Positions 23,905 through 33,784 are shown, counted from the first letter of the stretch. The stretch: 64,000 nt of DNA from Pseudomonadota bacterium (GCA_023403845.1 JAEYDL010000030.1:1-64000), one strand, 5' to 3'. Translations and numbers: made by a program. Notes: generated by a model from the sequence alone, not told the origin.

Positions 23905-24771
23905 CTACATTTCAATATTGAACCAGACGCGTGCCGCCCAGCCGATAAGAAACGAAATGGCTGCTACTCCGAAACTGATGCCGACCATTTCAAGAAAACC
24001 GCGGATAAAGGAAGTCTTGCGGACGACCGAGACGAAATAGGTAAAACCAAGAATGATCAGACCGGCGATGATCAGACAGAAAAACAGAGCCGCCAGCGGA
24101 TGCGACAACAGCAGATAAGGCAGCAGGAGAAAGAACACGGTAATCATGTAGGCGATTCCCGTATATACAGCGGCCTTGAACGGATGCTTCTCGCCGGGGT
24201 CGGCCTTTTTCGACAGATACTCGGAAGCGGCCATGGACAAGGTCGCGGCCACTCCGGTGATGAACCCGGCCATACCTACGACCCGATTGTCATTCAGGGC
24301 CAGCGTGAATCCGGCCAGCGCGCCGGTCAGCTCCACAAGCGCGTCGTTCAGACCGAGCACCATGGAACTGATATAGCTCAGGCTCTCTTCATGAATCATC
24401 GCCGCCAGCTGTTCCTCGTGCCGCGTCTCGTCCTCCATGATGCCGCGGGCTTCAGGCAATTCCCCGGCCAGTCTGGTATAGACGGCGGCGGAGTCTTCCT
24501 CGCCCGATTCCAGCAGGTTAATGACGAAAACCAGCCCGAATATCCTGCCCAGCAGCACGAACAGGCGCACCTTCAGCAGATTCACGCGCGCTTCAAGCCC
24601 TGTGTAACGGCCCCATATGGCGCAATGGCTCGCTTCATCACGCGCGATCCGCTCCAGTATCCTGCGGTTGCCCGGGGACTTCGTCAGTTTCGCCAGCGCC
24701 GCGTAAACGGCGTGGTCTGTCGCCTCGTTATCCTGCATCTGCCGGACAAGAGCCAAGGTTTCAGCTTTCAT
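23905..24771 (-). CDS. Ferritin-like plus VIT1/CCC1 membrane transporter
   Basis: ATG 24771 follows GCAGGAGGATCC, giving 288 residues. Residues 1-130 form a rubrerythrin-like helical domain with metal ligands in DEASHCAIW and EDETRHEEQL. Residues 140-288 hold about five membrane helices with VLGLNDALVELTGALAGFT and MAASEYLSKKAD, typical of the VIT1/CCC1 family that moves Fe(II) or Mn(II). The fused form is known in bacteria, where the ferritin-like domain is thought to gather metal for export or storage. It is a single gene, with no operator recognised. Confidence 0.85.
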   Translation of the reverse strand: MKAETLALVRQMQDNEATDHAVYAALAKLTKSPGNRRILERIARDEASHCAIWGRYTGLEARVNLLKVRLFVLLGRIFGLVFVINLLESGEEDSAAVYTRLAGELPEARGIMEDETRHEEQLAAMIHEESLSYISSMVLGLNDALVELTGALAGFTLALNDNRVVGMAGFITGVAATLSMAASEYLSKKADPGEKHPFKAAVYTGIAYMITVFFLLLPYLLLSHPLAALFFCLIIAGLIILGFTYFVSVVRKTSFIRGFLEMVGISFGVAAISFLIGWAARVWFNIEM

Positions 24772-25467
24772 GGATCCTCCTGCGCCCGTGGGTTGCGGGA
24801 CCACCCCTCACCCTAGCCACCTTCCCTGATTCTGACAACAACCTGTCAAATTATAAAAATTATCATAATTACTAGCATTCCAGCAACCATACATTATGGA
24901 AACGGATGTTCCATACGGAAAAACGGCGTCTCCCGCGCATGTTCAAGATGAAACAGGAATGAAGCAGGAAGCTGCATTGCGGTCGAAAACATTTCATCAT
25001 ATCCCTCACCCAGTTACACAAGAGACGATGAGCTTGTCCGCCTGTCTGCAGCGGAACAGGAAACAACGCCGGAACGGACATTTTCCAGTCTCTTCCCCCC
25101 GGTCCCGTTTCCAGCAGATGCCGTGAAGACTGCCCGTATCCGGCGAACGTGACAGGCCATCCGGCCCCTTCCGGCCATCTTTCCGACGCCCGCCATATAC
25201 GGACCCTGGCATTTTCCCGGGAACAGCGCTTCAAGCCCTCGGTCCTCAGGCCCTTTCATGTTCAGAACAAACAGGAACATATTGTATTTCAATATTATTC
25301 TGACATGCCGGACTGCCGATTTTACACAAAACAGTATTTTTATATACGCATTTTTACTGATTGACATCAAGGCACAAATACGAAAAATGTTTTTTACACA
25401 TTTTGGCATGTACCGGACCGCCGGTCGCTCCGACGCATGCTGCAACACAGAACAGGACAGACAAGCC
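24772..25467. other. Long intergenic region upstream of parA
   Basis: No gene is supported. The last 200 bp are AT-rich and contain TTTTACACA-type motifs near 25,319 and 25,391, one of them part of an exact 17-bp repeat. The remainder shows nothing recognisable. Confidence 0.4.
25318..25334 (+). repeat. 17-bp repeat, copy 1, upstream of parA
   Basis: GATTTTACACAAAACAG occurs here and again at 26,355-26,371 inside the partner gene. Position upstream of parA and AT-rich context suggest a binding site for the partner protein (partition or operator site). Confidence 0.5.
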
Positions 25468-26235
25468 ATGTATGTATGCGCCGTCGCCAATCAGAAAGGC
25501 GGGGTCGGCAAAACGACCACGACCCAGAATCTGGGAACGATTCTGGCACGGAATCACAAGAAAAACGTGCTGCTGGTGGATCTTGACGCTCAGGGAAACC
25601 TCACCGACGCCTGCGGGATCGATCCCGCCACACTGGAGCGGACGACCTATCAGGTGCTGTCCGGAGACGTTCGACTGGACGACGCCCTGCATCATCTCGA
25701 GCCACGACTCGATCTTCTGCCCTCCAATATCAATCTTTCCGTGGCCGAGCTGGCCTTCGCCGGGCGAATGGGCCGGGAAAATCTGTTTCGCAAGGCTCTT
25801 GCCGGAACATCCGTCAAATACGACTACGTCCTCATCGACTGTCCGCCATCTCTGGGACTCCTGACAGTGAACGCGCTTTCTGCAGCCGCCGGGCTTCTGG
25901 TTCCCGTGCAGGTGGAATACCACGCTCTTGCCGGACTGGCTCTGATCCGCCAGACCGTGGACATGGTCCGCGAAAACCTGAATCCGTCCCTGCATATCAC
26001 GGGACTTGTCCTCACCTTTTTCGACAGCCGCAAGCGTCTGAACAAGGATGTCGCCCGCGTGCTCGAAGAGGAATGGGGCGACATGGTCTTCCGTACCCGC
26101 ATCCGCGACAACGTGAGTCTTGCCGAAGCCCCAAGCGACGGCAAGGATATCCACACCTACAGAAAAAACAGTGCGGGGGCCATCGACCATCTCGCCCTCG
26201 CCAAAGAATTTCTCAAACGAACCAGGGGGAAATAA
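25468..26235 (+). CDS. ParA family ATPase
   Basis: Start ATG 25468 gives 255 residues (MYVCAVANQKGGVGKTTTTQ). It is a deviant Walker A ATPase: KGGVGKTTT at residues 9-17, LVDLDAQGN, and YVLIDCPPSLG as Walker B. Length fits Soj/ParA-type proteins without the extra N-terminal DNA-binding domain. The next gene, 2 bp downstream, encodes a small basic protein in the place usually taken by a ParB or a ribbon-helix-helix partner. No replication gene is nearby, so this may be a chromosomal or element-derived segregation or positioning system rather than a plasmid locus. Confidence 0.9.
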   Translation: MYVCAVANQKGGVGKTTTTQNLGTILARNHKKNVLLVDLDAQGNLTDACGIDPATLERTTYQVLSGDVRLDDALHHLEPRLDLLPSNINLSVAELAFAGRMGRENLFRKALAGTSVKYDYVLIDCPPSLGLLTVNALSAAAGLLVPVQVEYHALAGLALIRQTVDMVRENLNPSLHITGLVLTFFDSRKRLNKDVARVLEEEWGDMVFRTRIRDNVSLAEAPSDGKDIHTYRKNSAGAIDHLALAKEFLKRTRGK

Positions 26236-26237
26236 AG

Positions 26238-26534
26238 ATGGCAGGACTGGGACAGCGGGGGCAGAAGAAGGTCATCGCCTCTGCAAGCGAACTCTTCCGC
26301 AAGACGGAACGGGCGGAGTCGGAACAAGACGTAAAAGAGGAAAACAGTAAAAACGATTTTACACAAAACAGCAAAGATGTCATTAAGCAAAACAGACACC
26401 CCGTGCGCAAACAGTACGTCTTCGCCTGGGAACTTTCGGAAAAGCTCAGGGAATACTGCTTCCGGGAACGCCGAAAGGAAGTGGATGTTGTCCGTGAGGC
26501 CCTTGCGGACTATTTTGAGCGACGGGGAATCTGA
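26238..26534 (+). CDS. Small ParA-partner protein (putative DNA-binding)
   Basis: The 98-residue protein starts at ATG 26238 after AGGGGGAAATAAAG. The N-terminal half is charged and disordered (KTERAESEQDVKEENSKN). The C-terminal half, WELSEKLREYCFRERRKEVD followed by VVREALADYFERRGI, resembles a ribbon-helix-helix fold with a short beta strand (RKQYVFAWE) before two helices. Together with ParA it forms a compact partition-like cassette. Its middle codons contain the 17-bp repeat also found upstream of parA and are unusually AT-rich. Function is inferred from position. Confidence 0.6.
   Translation: MAGLGQRGQKKVIASASELFRKTERAESEQDVKEENSKNDFTQNSKDVIKQNRHPVRKQYVFAWELSEKLREYCFRERRKEVDVVREALADYFERRGI
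26355..26371 (+). repeat. 17-bp repeat, copy 2, inside the partner gene
   Basis: An exact copy of the 17 bp at 25,318-25,334; one preceding C is also shared. It falls in the AT-rich linker codons of the partner gene. Confidence 0.5.
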
Positions 26535-26758
26535 CGACGCTCCTGCGCCCCGGCCTTCCGAAGAAGGCCGTTCAGGGGTGAACTCCTGGCCCGAAAATCT
26601 GCAACGCTCCGCACGGAGAGACAGAGTTTCCGAACAAACAGGACGTATCCCCATTCTGCCGGAAAAAGGCCGGTCGGACTTCAGGCTGAAAGCTTCGAAG
26701 ACCAACCAGCCCGGACTGTGGCCGCCCCCCCCCGCTCTGGCGGGCGGCTGTCCGTCAG

Positions 26759-28030
26759 CTACATCTTTTCCATCAGTTTTTCGATATACCGGGACCGCAA
26801 CTGTTTCTGAGCCAGATTGCGGGCGACTGGCGGCAGCTTCAGAATGGCCCCCAGAACCGCAGCCATCAGACGATGACTGAACAGAACCTGATTGTCGAAG
26901 ATCAGCTCCTGCAGACATCCCCGCTCGGCGGCCATGAGCACGGCCCGATGCGAGGTATTCAACGGCGTGATCATGCGCTCGGGACGCGGCACCAGTTTCA
27001 GGCTGTGCGTCGGACAGGTCCGGACGCACACTCCGCAGCCAAGACACATGTCTTCCTTGATCTCCGGCCTGCCGCGTTCGCCCGGAGCGAGAGACTCCCG
27101 GTCCGGAAGACTCAGCACGTCCACGGGACAGGCCCGGACGCACCTGCCGCAACCAATGCAGTCCGACGGCTCCAGATCCACGATAAAATTGGAATGAATG
27201 GTCTTGACCATGGCGAAACGCTTGACGGCCAGCAACGCCTCGCAGCAACAGCCGCAGCAGTTGCAGATGAAGTTCACCCCTTCGCGGTTGTTCTCTCCGA
27301 ACTGAACCAGACCATGCTCGTAGGCCTGCTGAAGCAGATCGCGGCATTCCTCCCGGCTGACTTCCCGGGCGTGTCCGTACTTGATGAGCGAACGAGCGGA
27401 GGTGTTAAAGGTCATGCAGATATCCATCGGAGCATCGCAGGCCTTGCCCATGTGCTGCATCTTGTGGCGACAGTAGCACATGCTGACGCCGATATGGCTG
27501 GCCGTGTCGATGACATGGGTTGCCCGCTCGTAATCCAGAACCTGTAGTTCGTACTCCTCGCCGATCATCGGTTCCTGCACGAAAATTCTGCCGAGTCCCG
27601 TATCGCCCACGGCGAACAGCTCCCGGATAAAGTCCTCTTCCACATTGATATACTGGTGGAACAGCTCGCTGAGCGCCTTCTGATCGATGTCCCTGCGCAC
27701 CCTCATCATGGAGAACTCGAAGAACCCGGCCATAGGCGGAGGCAGGCAATACATCTGCTTGCCCTTGATCTCCATATCGAGCAGGATCGCTCTACTGGCC
27801 AGCTCGTCAAGAATCTTCCTGGCCTCCGTTTCGGAGAGCTTCCAGACGCCGGCGGCCTTTTTCACATCGAAAGGCTTGATGGGCAGCTGCGCCACCAGAC
27901 CGGCCTCCTTCTCCGTGAACAGCATCTTCAGAATGTCGAAAAGGACATCCGAAGCGGGCGCGCCCTGAGGAAAGCGGTTCAGGCGGTCGACAAGCCGACC
28001 GTATGCGGAATTGTTGAAATGATGTGCCAT
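26759..28030 (-). CDS. 4Fe-4S dicluster protein with extra Cys-rich motifs
   Basis: ATG 28030 follows AAAGGACG, giving 423 residues. The N-terminal 100 residues resemble a winged-helix domain (LPIKPFDVKKAAGVWKLSE). CYCRHKMQHMGKAC (185-198) and CNCCGCCCEAL (256-266) follow. Two ferredoxin-type motifs are present at CIGCGRCVRACP (291-302) and CLGCGVCVRTCP (329-340), enough for two 4Fe-4S clusters, while the other cysteines may bind a further cluster. Such proteins are common in sulfate reducers and likely act as soluble electron carriers or redox sensors. It is a single gene, and the partner is unknown. Confidence 0.8.
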   Translation of the reverse strand: MAHHFNNSAYGRLVDRLNRFPQGAPASDVLFDILKMLFTEKEAGLVAQLPIKPFDVKKAAGVWKLSETEARKILDELASRAILLDMEIKGKQMYCLPPPMAGFFEFSMMRVRRDIDQKALSELFHQYINVEEDFIRELFAVGDTGLGRIFVQEPMIGEEYELQVLDYERATHVIDTASHIGVSMCYCRHKMQHMGKACDAPMDICMTFNTSARSLIKYGHAREVSREECRDLLQQAYEHGLVQFGENNREGVNFICNCCGCCCEALLAVKRFAMVKTIHSNFIVDLEPSDCIGCGRCVRACPVDVLSLPDRESLAPGERGRPEIKEDMCLGCGVCVRTCPTHSLKLVPRPERMITPLNTSHRAVLMAAERGCLQELIFDNQVLFSHRLMAAVLGAILKLPPVARNLAQKQLRSRYIEKLMEKM

Positions 28031-28220
28031 CGCAATTCGTCCTTTAGGGATACCCCTCGGAGATGTGTCCGGGCGAAGCCCGCATGATCTTGAACCTACT
28101 CTCTTGCCCCGACCAAGGTCAACGCATCGTGTCGGCCGGAGAGGCTCCCGCACGCAGCCTGCTGAACGCGGAGCCGGGAAAAGGACGGTCCGGGGCTGTC
28201 CCGGCAACAGACAAAATTTC
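28031..28220. other. Intergenic region between divergent genes
   Basis: Together with the leader up to 28,432 this region contains no gene. Nothing recognisable was seen before the tandem TTGACA elements at 28,221. Confidence 0.35.
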
Positions 28221-28274
28221 TTGACAGAAAAGGGAAAAAACTCTATTGACAATTCGTGCAGATAAGAAATACGG
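28221..28274 (+). promoter_or_regulatory. Tandem sigma-70-like promoter of the rimP-nusA operon
   Basis: Two TTGACA elements (28,221-28,226 and 28,246-28,251) lie upstream of a structured leader. The first is followed after 17 bp by TATTGA. The second has only weak -10 candidates. Transcription from either would make a leader of more than 130 nt. Confidence 0.5.
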
Positions 28275-28318
28275 CAACCTGAGGCCTTTTGCCGCCGGAT
28301 TTCTTTCACATCCTGTCT

Positions 28319-28372
28319 GGCCGTAGAAGAACGGCCCTGCTGGGGTGGCCTGACAACGGCCCCCTTTTTTTT
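28319..28372 (+). terminator. Leader attenuator before rimP
   Basis: GGCCGT and ACGGCC pair at 28,319-28,336. GGGG-T-GGCC (28,342-28,350) then pairs with GGCCCCC (28,358-28,364) and is followed by eight Ts. This intrinsic terminator lies 60 bp before the first gene, so it should attenuate rather than end the operon. Repeated GGCC/GGCCGT blocks allow alternative pairings. Confidence 0.7.
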
Positions 28373-28432
28373 ATGCCGAGGTCCGGCCCGTTCCGTTTAC
28401 AGGGCGGGACTTCACGGAGCAATGCGAAGAAC

Positions 28433-29041
28433 ATGAGCCAACCCGACAAGATCGAATTTATTGCTGAACTGGTCGCCCCTCTGGCGGCCTCTCTCGGACT
28501 CTCCGTCTGGGGCGTCGAAATCGGCGGAGCCGCCCGCCCCATAGCCAGAATCTATGTAGACACCCTGCCCGGTGCAGAATCCGAACCGAAGGAGTCCGCT
28601 GAAGAAAGCGGTCTTTCCGGCGTGACCGTCGATCAGTGCGCCGAGCTTTCCCGTCTCGTCGGACTGGCGCTTGACGTGGAGGACCCCTTCTCCGGCAACT
28701 GGACGCTGGAAGTATCCTCTCCCGGTCTGGAACGCCCCTTCTTCGCCATCGACCAGCTGCGCGCCTATGCAGGCCGCGAGCTGGACGTCGTTCTCAGCGC
28801 GCCGATGGATACCTGGCCCGGCCGCAAAAAATTTTCCGGAACCCTTGCCCGCGTGGACGATGAGGAATTCGTTCTCGACCTGCCTCCCGCCAAACGGCTC
28901 GCCGACGAGCCTGAACAGGCAGTCATCGCCTGGCATCTGGTGCGCAGGGCCCGTCTCGTTCACCATTTTTCCGAACCCCAAAAGCCCGGCAAGAACAGGG
29001 AAGCTCACGATTCCAGGGGCACTAGCGGAGGCGCTGCATGA
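28433..29041 (+). CDS. rimP: Ribosome maturation factor RimP
   Basis: From ATG 28433 the protein has 202 residues. The RimP core is clear: IEFIAELVAPLAASLGLSVW, VDQCAELSRLVGLALD and WTLEVSSPGLERPF. It helps assemble the 30S subunit. The protein is longer than the usual 150 residues because of an acidic insert (about 45-60) and a charged C-terminal tail. Its stop overlaps the nusA start (ATGA). An upstream start at 28,289 is possible but lies in the attenuator region, so it is unlikely. Confidence 0.93.
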   Translation: MSQPDKIEFIAELVAPLAASLGLSVWGVEIGGAARPIARIYVDTLPGAESEPKESAEESGLSGVTVDQCAELSRLVGLALDVEDPFSGNWTLEVSSPGLERPFFAIDQLRAYAGRELDVVLSAPMDTWPGRKKFSGTLARVDDEEFVLDLPPAKRLADEPEQAVIAWHLVRRARLVHHFSEPQKPGKNREAHDSRGTSGGAA

Positions 29042-30342
29042 ATTTGGAACTGAAAAAGGCCATTGACCAGATCAGCAAGGACAAGGGACTCGACCGCGAC
29101 ATGCTCGTGTCCACCCTTGAGGACGCCGTCCGCACTTCGGTGATCCGCAAATACGGCGAAAACATCGACGTCGAGGTCAGCTACAACGACGATACGGGCG
29201 ACATTCAGGTGCATCAGTTCAAGATCGTCGTCGAGGACGTGGAAGATCCGGATACCGAAATCGCCATCGAGAAGGCCCGCGAACTCGATCCCTCCGTCCA
29301 GCTGGACGACGAAATCGGCTTTCCGCTCAAGGTGACCGACCTTGGCCGCATTGCCGCACAGTCCGCCAAGCAGGTCATCATCCAGCGCATGCGTGACGCC
29401 GAACAGGAGCTGATCTACGAGGAATTCAAGGACCGCGTGGGTGAAATCTGCAGCGGAATCATCCAGCGCCGCGACAAGGGCGGCTGGATCATCAACCTCG
29501 GCCGTACGGAAGCCATCCTTCCCAAGGAAGAGCAAATTCCCCGCGAACACTACAAGCGCGGCGACCGGGTGCAGGCTCTGCTTATCGAGGTCAGGAAGGA
29601 AGGCCGCGGCCCACAGATCGTCATCTCTCGCGCCCATCGCGACTACACCGCCGCCCTCTTCCGCCGCGAGGTTCCGGAAGTCGACGACGGCACGGTCCAG
29701 ATCATGGGCGTAGCCCGCGATCCCGGCAGCCGCGCCAAGGTGGCCGTCCTGTCCCGTGAACGGGATGTGGACCCGGTCGGTGCGTGCGTGGGCGTGCGCG
29801 GTTCGCGCATTCAGAATATCGTGCAGGAACTGCACGGAGAACGGATCGACATTGTGGTCTGGAGTCCCGAAATCTCCACCTATGCCCGTAACGCTCTGGC
29901 TCCGGCCACCATTTCGCGCATCGTGGTTGATGAGGCCGAAAACCTTCTTGAAGTCACCGTTCCCGACGATCAGCTGACCAGCGCCATCGGGCGCAAGGGC
30001 CAGAACGTCAAACTGGCGGCCAAGCTGCTCGGCTGGAAGATCGATATTTTCACCGAAACCCGCTACAACGAAACCAACGCCATCGGACGCGGCATTGAAC
30101 AGGTCGCCAGCGTGGCCGAGATTTCCGTGGACAATCTGATCGAGGCCGGTTTCAACACCCTGGAAAAAATTCAGGAAGCCTCCGACGAGGAACTGGCCGG
30201 CAAGCTGAGCCTCTCGGAAACCCGGATCAACGATCTGCGTGCGGCCATCAACTTCCTGAGCCCGGTGGTGTCCGGTTCCGAAAAGGAGCAGGCGGACGAC
30301 GCGGCGGACGCGGACGACAACGCGTCCAAGGAAAGCGAATAG
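29038..30342 (+). CDS. nusA: Transcription elongation/antitermination factor NusA
   Basis: The 434-residue protein shows the NusA order. The N-terminal RNA polymerase-binding domain comes first, then S1 (about 130-200, GGWIINLGRTEAILPKEEQI) and KH domains with GSRIQNIVQELHGERID and AIGRKGQNVKLAAKLLGW. A C-terminal helix-hairpin-helix repeat and an acidic Ala/Asp-rich tail follow. NusA acts in pausing, termination and antitermination. It is translationally coupled to rimP. Because NusA often regulates its own operon, the leader attenuator is a plausible target. Confidence 0.97.
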   Translation: MNLELKKAIDQISKDKGLDRDMLVSTLEDAVRTSVIRKYGENIDVEVSYNDDTGDIQVHQFKIVVEDVEDPDTEIAIEKARELDPSVQLDDEIGFPLKVTDLGRIAAQSAKQVIIQRMRDAEQELIYEEFKDRVGEICSGIIQRRDKGGWIINLGRTEAILPKEEQIPREHYKRGDRVQALLIEVRKEGRGPQIVISRAHRDYTAALFRREVPEVDDGTVQIMGVARDPGSRAKVAVLSRERDVDPVGACVGVRGSRIQNIVQELHGERIDIVVWSPEISTYARNALAPATISRIVVDEAENLLEVTVPDDQLTSAIGRKGQNVKLAAKLLGWKIDIFTETRYNETNAIGRGIEQVASVAEISVDNLIEAGFNTLEKIQEASDEELAGKLSLSETRINDLRAAINFLSPVVSGSEKEQADDAADADDNASKESE

Positions 30343-30343
30343 C

Positions 30344-30565
30344 ATGGACCGGGGGCATGTGCCCACCCGGATGTGCGTCGTCTGCAGGCGGCGCATGCCC
30401 AAACAGGAGCTCGTGCGCCATGTTCTGTCCCCGCATGGGGGGGAACTTCTGGCCGATGAGAGCCAAACCCAGCCCGGACGCGGCTGGTATGTATGCTCGG
30501 AAACGGCCTGCCGGGAAAAATTCCGGCGGTTCCGCACAGGCGGGCGGAAGCGTAAGGGAGAGTAG
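30344..30565 (+). CDS. ylxR: YlxR (DUF448) RNA-binding-like protein
   Basis: The 73-residue protein has the YlxR signature MCVVCRRRMPKQELVRHV and a GRGWYVCSETACREK segment with paired cysteines. YlxR lies between nusA and infB in many bacteria and is thought to bind RNA or the nucleoid. It starts 2 bp after the nusA stop and ends 4 bp before infB, which confirms operon structure. The basic tail GGRKRKGE supports nucleic-acid binding. Confidence 0.9.
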   Translation: MDRGHVPTRMCVVCRRRMPKQELVRHVLSPHGGELLADESQTQPGRGWYVCSETACREKFRRFRTGGRKRKGE

Positions 30566-30568
30566 TGC

Positions 30569-33500
30569 ATGACTGATGAAAAGACCAAGGTGAAAGACCT
30601 GGCGACGGAACTTGGCGTTGCGCCCAAGGACGTGGTGCAGGCGATGCGGGATCTCGATATTCCGGTCCGGAATACCGCGAGCACCGTAGCCGGCGAAGAT
30701 CTGCCCAGGCTCAAAGAACATTTCAGAAACGCCGACAAGGGAGAACGCAAGGAATCCCAGCCCGGTGTGATTGTCCGCCGCCGTCAGCGGCCCTCGCCGC
30801 AGACGGAAACCGCCGAGGCTGCCGCCCCGGTGCAGGAAAGCGCGCCCTCCGAAACGGCCGCGCCCGTCTCTTCCGGCGCGCGCATCGTAAGCAAGCCCGG
30901 CGACGAATCCGCACATTCCGTGGAAGTTCCGGCTTCCGAACCCGAAACGGCCAAGGCCGCCGAAACGCCCGCCGCTCCCGCAGCGGCGGAAACGGGTGAA
31001 GACAGAAACCGCGCTCCTCGCGACAGGTCGCGCAAACGCCTGCGCGAAGCCGCACCGGTCGCCAAAGTCATCAGCCGTCCGCAGGATCAGGCCGCGGCTG
31101 CCGCTGCGGCTGCCGCGAAAGCCGCCGAAGAGGCCGCTGCCAAGGCTGCCGAGGAAGCCCGCCTGAAGGCCGAAGCGGAAGCAAAGGCCGCTGCCGAAAA
31201 GCAGGAAAAGGCCGATCGTCCCCGCAAGGCACAGCCCGCGGCCTCCGCCCGTCCCGAAGGTTCTTCCGCGCCGAGTCTGCTGCCACCCGTCTCCGAAACG
31301 CCGCGCGCGTCTTCCGAAACGACGGAAGACGGTGAAGAGGATCGTCATGATCGCCGCAAGCGGCGTCAGCCCGAGCCCTCGACGCCCCAGGTTCGCATCA
31401 TTTCCCGTCCGGACCCTGCCGCTGCTCCCGCACCGCGTCCCCGTGAAACGGGTTACGCCGGGGAAGGCCGCGACAATCGTCGGCCCGGAGGCGGAGGCAA
31501 CCAGCGTCCCGGCGGTTACCAGAACCAGTCCCGTCCCGGCGGCTATCAAAATCAGTCCCGCCCCGGCGGTGGGTATCAGGGGCCGCGTTCCGGCGCTCCG
31601 GCTGCTGCTCCCGGCGGCTTCAACGGCGTGCCCGCTACGCCCGATCGCGATGGACAGAGCAAGAAAAAGCGCAACAAGGGTGCACGGCGCGGACCGGATT
31701 TCCAAGATACCGCGCTCATGGGGCGTCGTCGCGACGATGATGACGAAATGCCGCGTTCCCGGGGCGTCCGCAGACGTCCCAAGGCGCGTGCAGCCGCCGC
31801 TCCGCAGGCGACCCAGCCGCTCAAGGCCGCAAAGCGCAAGATCCGCGTCGAGGAATCCATCCGCGTATCCGACATGGCTCACCAGATGGGCCTGAAGGCC
31901 AACGAAATCATCAAGGTGCTGTTCAATCTCGGCATCATGGCCACCATCAACAAGGCGCTGGACATTGATACCGCCAGCGTCGTGGCCTCCGAGTTCGGCT
32001 ATGAAGTGGAAAAGGTAGGTTTTGCCGAAGAGGATTACCTGGCCGAAGTGCAGACTCCCGACACGCCGGAACAGCTCAAGCTGCGTCCGCCCGTCGTGAC
32101 CATCATGGGCCATGTCGACCACGGCAAGACCTCCCTGCTGGACGCCATCCGCAAGACCAACGTCACCAGTGGCGAAGCAGGCGGCATAACCCAGCATATC
32201 GGCGCCTACCATGTGAAGACCAAACGCGGCGAAATCGTGTTCCTCGACACGCCCGGTCACGAAGCCTTCACGGCCATGCGTGCCCGCGGCGCGCAGGTAA
32301 CCGACATCGTCGTTCTGGTCGTGGCCGCCGACGACGGCGTCATGGAGCAGACCCGCGAAGCCATCAACCACTCCCGTGCCGCCGGCGTGCCCATCATGGT
32401 GGCGGTCAACAAGATGGACAAACCCACGGCCAATCCCGATCGCGTTCTACAAGAACTGGCGTCCCTCGGACTCGTGCCCGAAGAATGGGGCGGGGACACC
32501 GTCGTGTGCAAGGTTTCCGCCAAGACACGCGAAGGGCTGGATGAAATGCTCGAAATGCTGGCTCTTCAGGCCGACATTCTCGAACTGAAGGCCAACCCCG
32601 ACAAGCCCGCTCGCGGACACATCGTGGAAGCCAAGCTCGACAAGGGCCGCGGTCCCGTGGCGACGGTGCTCATTCAGGAAGGTACCCTCCATCAGGGCGA
32701 TACTTTCGTCTGCGGCGTGTTCAGCGGCCGCGTGCGCGCCATGTTCAACGATCAGGGGCGCAAGGTGAAGGAAGCCGGACCGTCCATCCCTGTGGAAGTG
32801 CAGGGATTTGACGGCGTTCCCGAAGCAGGTGAAGAGTTCATCTGCCTTGAGGACGAAAAGCTGGCCCGCCGCATCGCGGAAAGCCGCGCCATCAAGCAGC
32901 GTGAGAAGGAACTGGCCAAGCAGTCCCGCGTGACCCTGGAAACCTTCCTCTCCCGGAAGGCCGATGATCAGGAAGCGCTTACGCTCAATCTGGTGGTCAA
33001 GTCCGACGTGCAGGGTTCTCTGGAAGCCATCATTGACGCCCTGCACAAGCAAAGCACCGAGAAGGTCCGTCTCAACATCATCCACGGTGGCACCGGCGCG
33101 ATCACGGAATCCGACATTCTGCTGGCTTCCGCATCCGACGCCATCGTCATCGGCTTCAACGTCCGTCCCACGGCCAAGGTCAAGGAAGTGGCCGACCACG
33201 AAAACGTGGACATTCGCTTCTACGACATCATCTACAAGCTGGTGGACGAAATCAAGAGCGCGATGGCCGGACTTCTCGCTCCCGTCAGCCGCGAGGTCTA
33301 CCTCGGTCAGGCTGAGGTCCGCGAAGTGTTCTCCGTGCCCAAGGTCGGCTCCATCGCGGGCAGCCATGTTGCCGACGGCAAGATCACCCGCAACGCCAGC
33401 GTGCGGCTCCTGCGCAACGGCGTGGTGGTGCATAACGGCAAGGTGGGTTCCCTCCGCCGCTTCAAGGATGACGTCCGCGAAGTCCTGAAGGGATACGAAT

Positions 33501-33589
33501 GCGGCATCGGCCTCGAGAACTTCAACGACATCAAGGTCGGCGACGTGATCGAAGCCTTTGAAATGGTCGAAGAGGCCGCCACGCTGTAA
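30569..33589 (+). CDS. infB: Translation initiation factor IF-2
   Basis: The 1006-residue protein is long for IF-2. An IF2-N module (4-50) opens it. A roughly 350-residue Ala/Glu/Pro-rich low-complexity region follows and includes about three [13 protein letters not shown] repeats near residues 310-335. A second IF2-N ([17 protein letters not shown]) precedes the G domain with GHVDHGKTS (514-522), DTPGHEAF and NKMD, and then the C-terminal domains. It brings initiator tRNA to the ribosome. Its stop is followed by a good terminator, which separates it partly from ylxP. Confidence 0.97.
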   Translation: MTDEKTKVKDLATELGVAPKDVVQAMRDLDIPVRNTASTVAGEDLPRLKEHFRNADKGERKESQPGVIVRRRQRPSPQTETAEAAAPVQESAPSETAAPVSSGARIVSKPGDESAHSVEVPASEPETAKAAETPAAPAAAETGEDRNRAPRDRSRKRLREAAPVAKVISRPQDQAAAAAAAAAKAAEEAAAKAAEEARLKAEAEAKAAAEKQEKADRPRKAQPAASARPEGSSAPSLLPPVSETPRASSETTEDGEEDRHDRRKRRQPEPSTPQVRIISRPDPAAAPAPRPRETGYAGEGRDNRRPGGGGNQRPGGYQNQSRPGGYQNQSRPGGGYQGPRSGAPAAAPGGFNGVPATPDRDGQSKKKRNKGARRGPDFQDTALMGRRRDDDDEMPRSRGVRRRPKARAAAAPQATQPLKAAKRKIRVEESIRVSDMAHQMGLKANEIIKVLFNLGIMATINKALDIDTASVVASEFGYEVEKVGFAEEDYLAEVQTPDTPEQLKLRPPVVTIMGHVDHGKTSLLDAIRKTNVTSGEAGGITQHIGAYHVKTKRGEIVFLDTPGHEAFTAMRARGAQVTDIVVLVVAADDGVMEQTREAINHSRAAGVPIMVAVNKMDKPTANPDRVLQELASLGLVPEEWGGDTVVCKVSAKTREGLDEMLEMLALQADILELKANPDKPARGHIVEAKLDKGRGPVATVLIQEGTLHQGDTFVCGVFSGRVRAMFNDQGRKVKEAGPSIPVEVQGFDGVPEAGEEFICLEDEKLARRIAESRAIKQREKELAKQSRVTLETFLSRKADDQEALTLNLVVKSDVQGSLEAIIDALHKQSTEKVRLNIIHGGTGAITESDILLASASDAIVIGFNVRPTAKVKEVADHENVDIRFYDIIYKLVDEIKSAMAGLLAPVSREVYLGQAEVREVFSVPKVGSIAGSHVADGKITRNASVRLLRNGVVVHNGKVGSLRRFKDDVREVLKGYECGIGLENFNDIKVGDVIEAFEMVEEAATL

Positions 33590-33654
33590 CCAGACGCGTA
33601 CGGACCGATTTTTCGATCCTCGCTCCGGTCGCACAGTCAGAGAAAGTGAAAATG

Positions 33655-33690
33655 CCGGGGGGAAAGACTTGTCTTTCTCCCCGGTTTCCT
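33655..33690 (+). terminator. Intrinsic terminator after infB
   Basis: CCGGGGGGAAAGAC and GTCTTTCTCCCCGG form a 14-bp stem with a single wobble around TT, followed by TTTCCTTATTT. It lies between infB and ylxP, so the downstream genes may rely on read-through or their own promoter. Confidence 0.8.
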
Positions 33691-33784
33691 TATTTCTTGC
33701 CTGACAGGGAAAAACCTTTCCCGCCTCCCGCCGTGCGCGAAAAAGCCGCCGGAACAATTCCGGTGCGCCTCTCAAGGAAAAACG

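Noticed and set aside
26724..26733. Run of Cs as a phase-variation tract
   Set aside because: It lies in a terminator-like intergenic region after the Fe-S gene, not in a promoter or coding start.
29005..32371. Very long leftward open frames opposite nusA and infB
   Set aside because: They mirror GC-rich coding on the other strand and encode low-complexity sequence without start signals.
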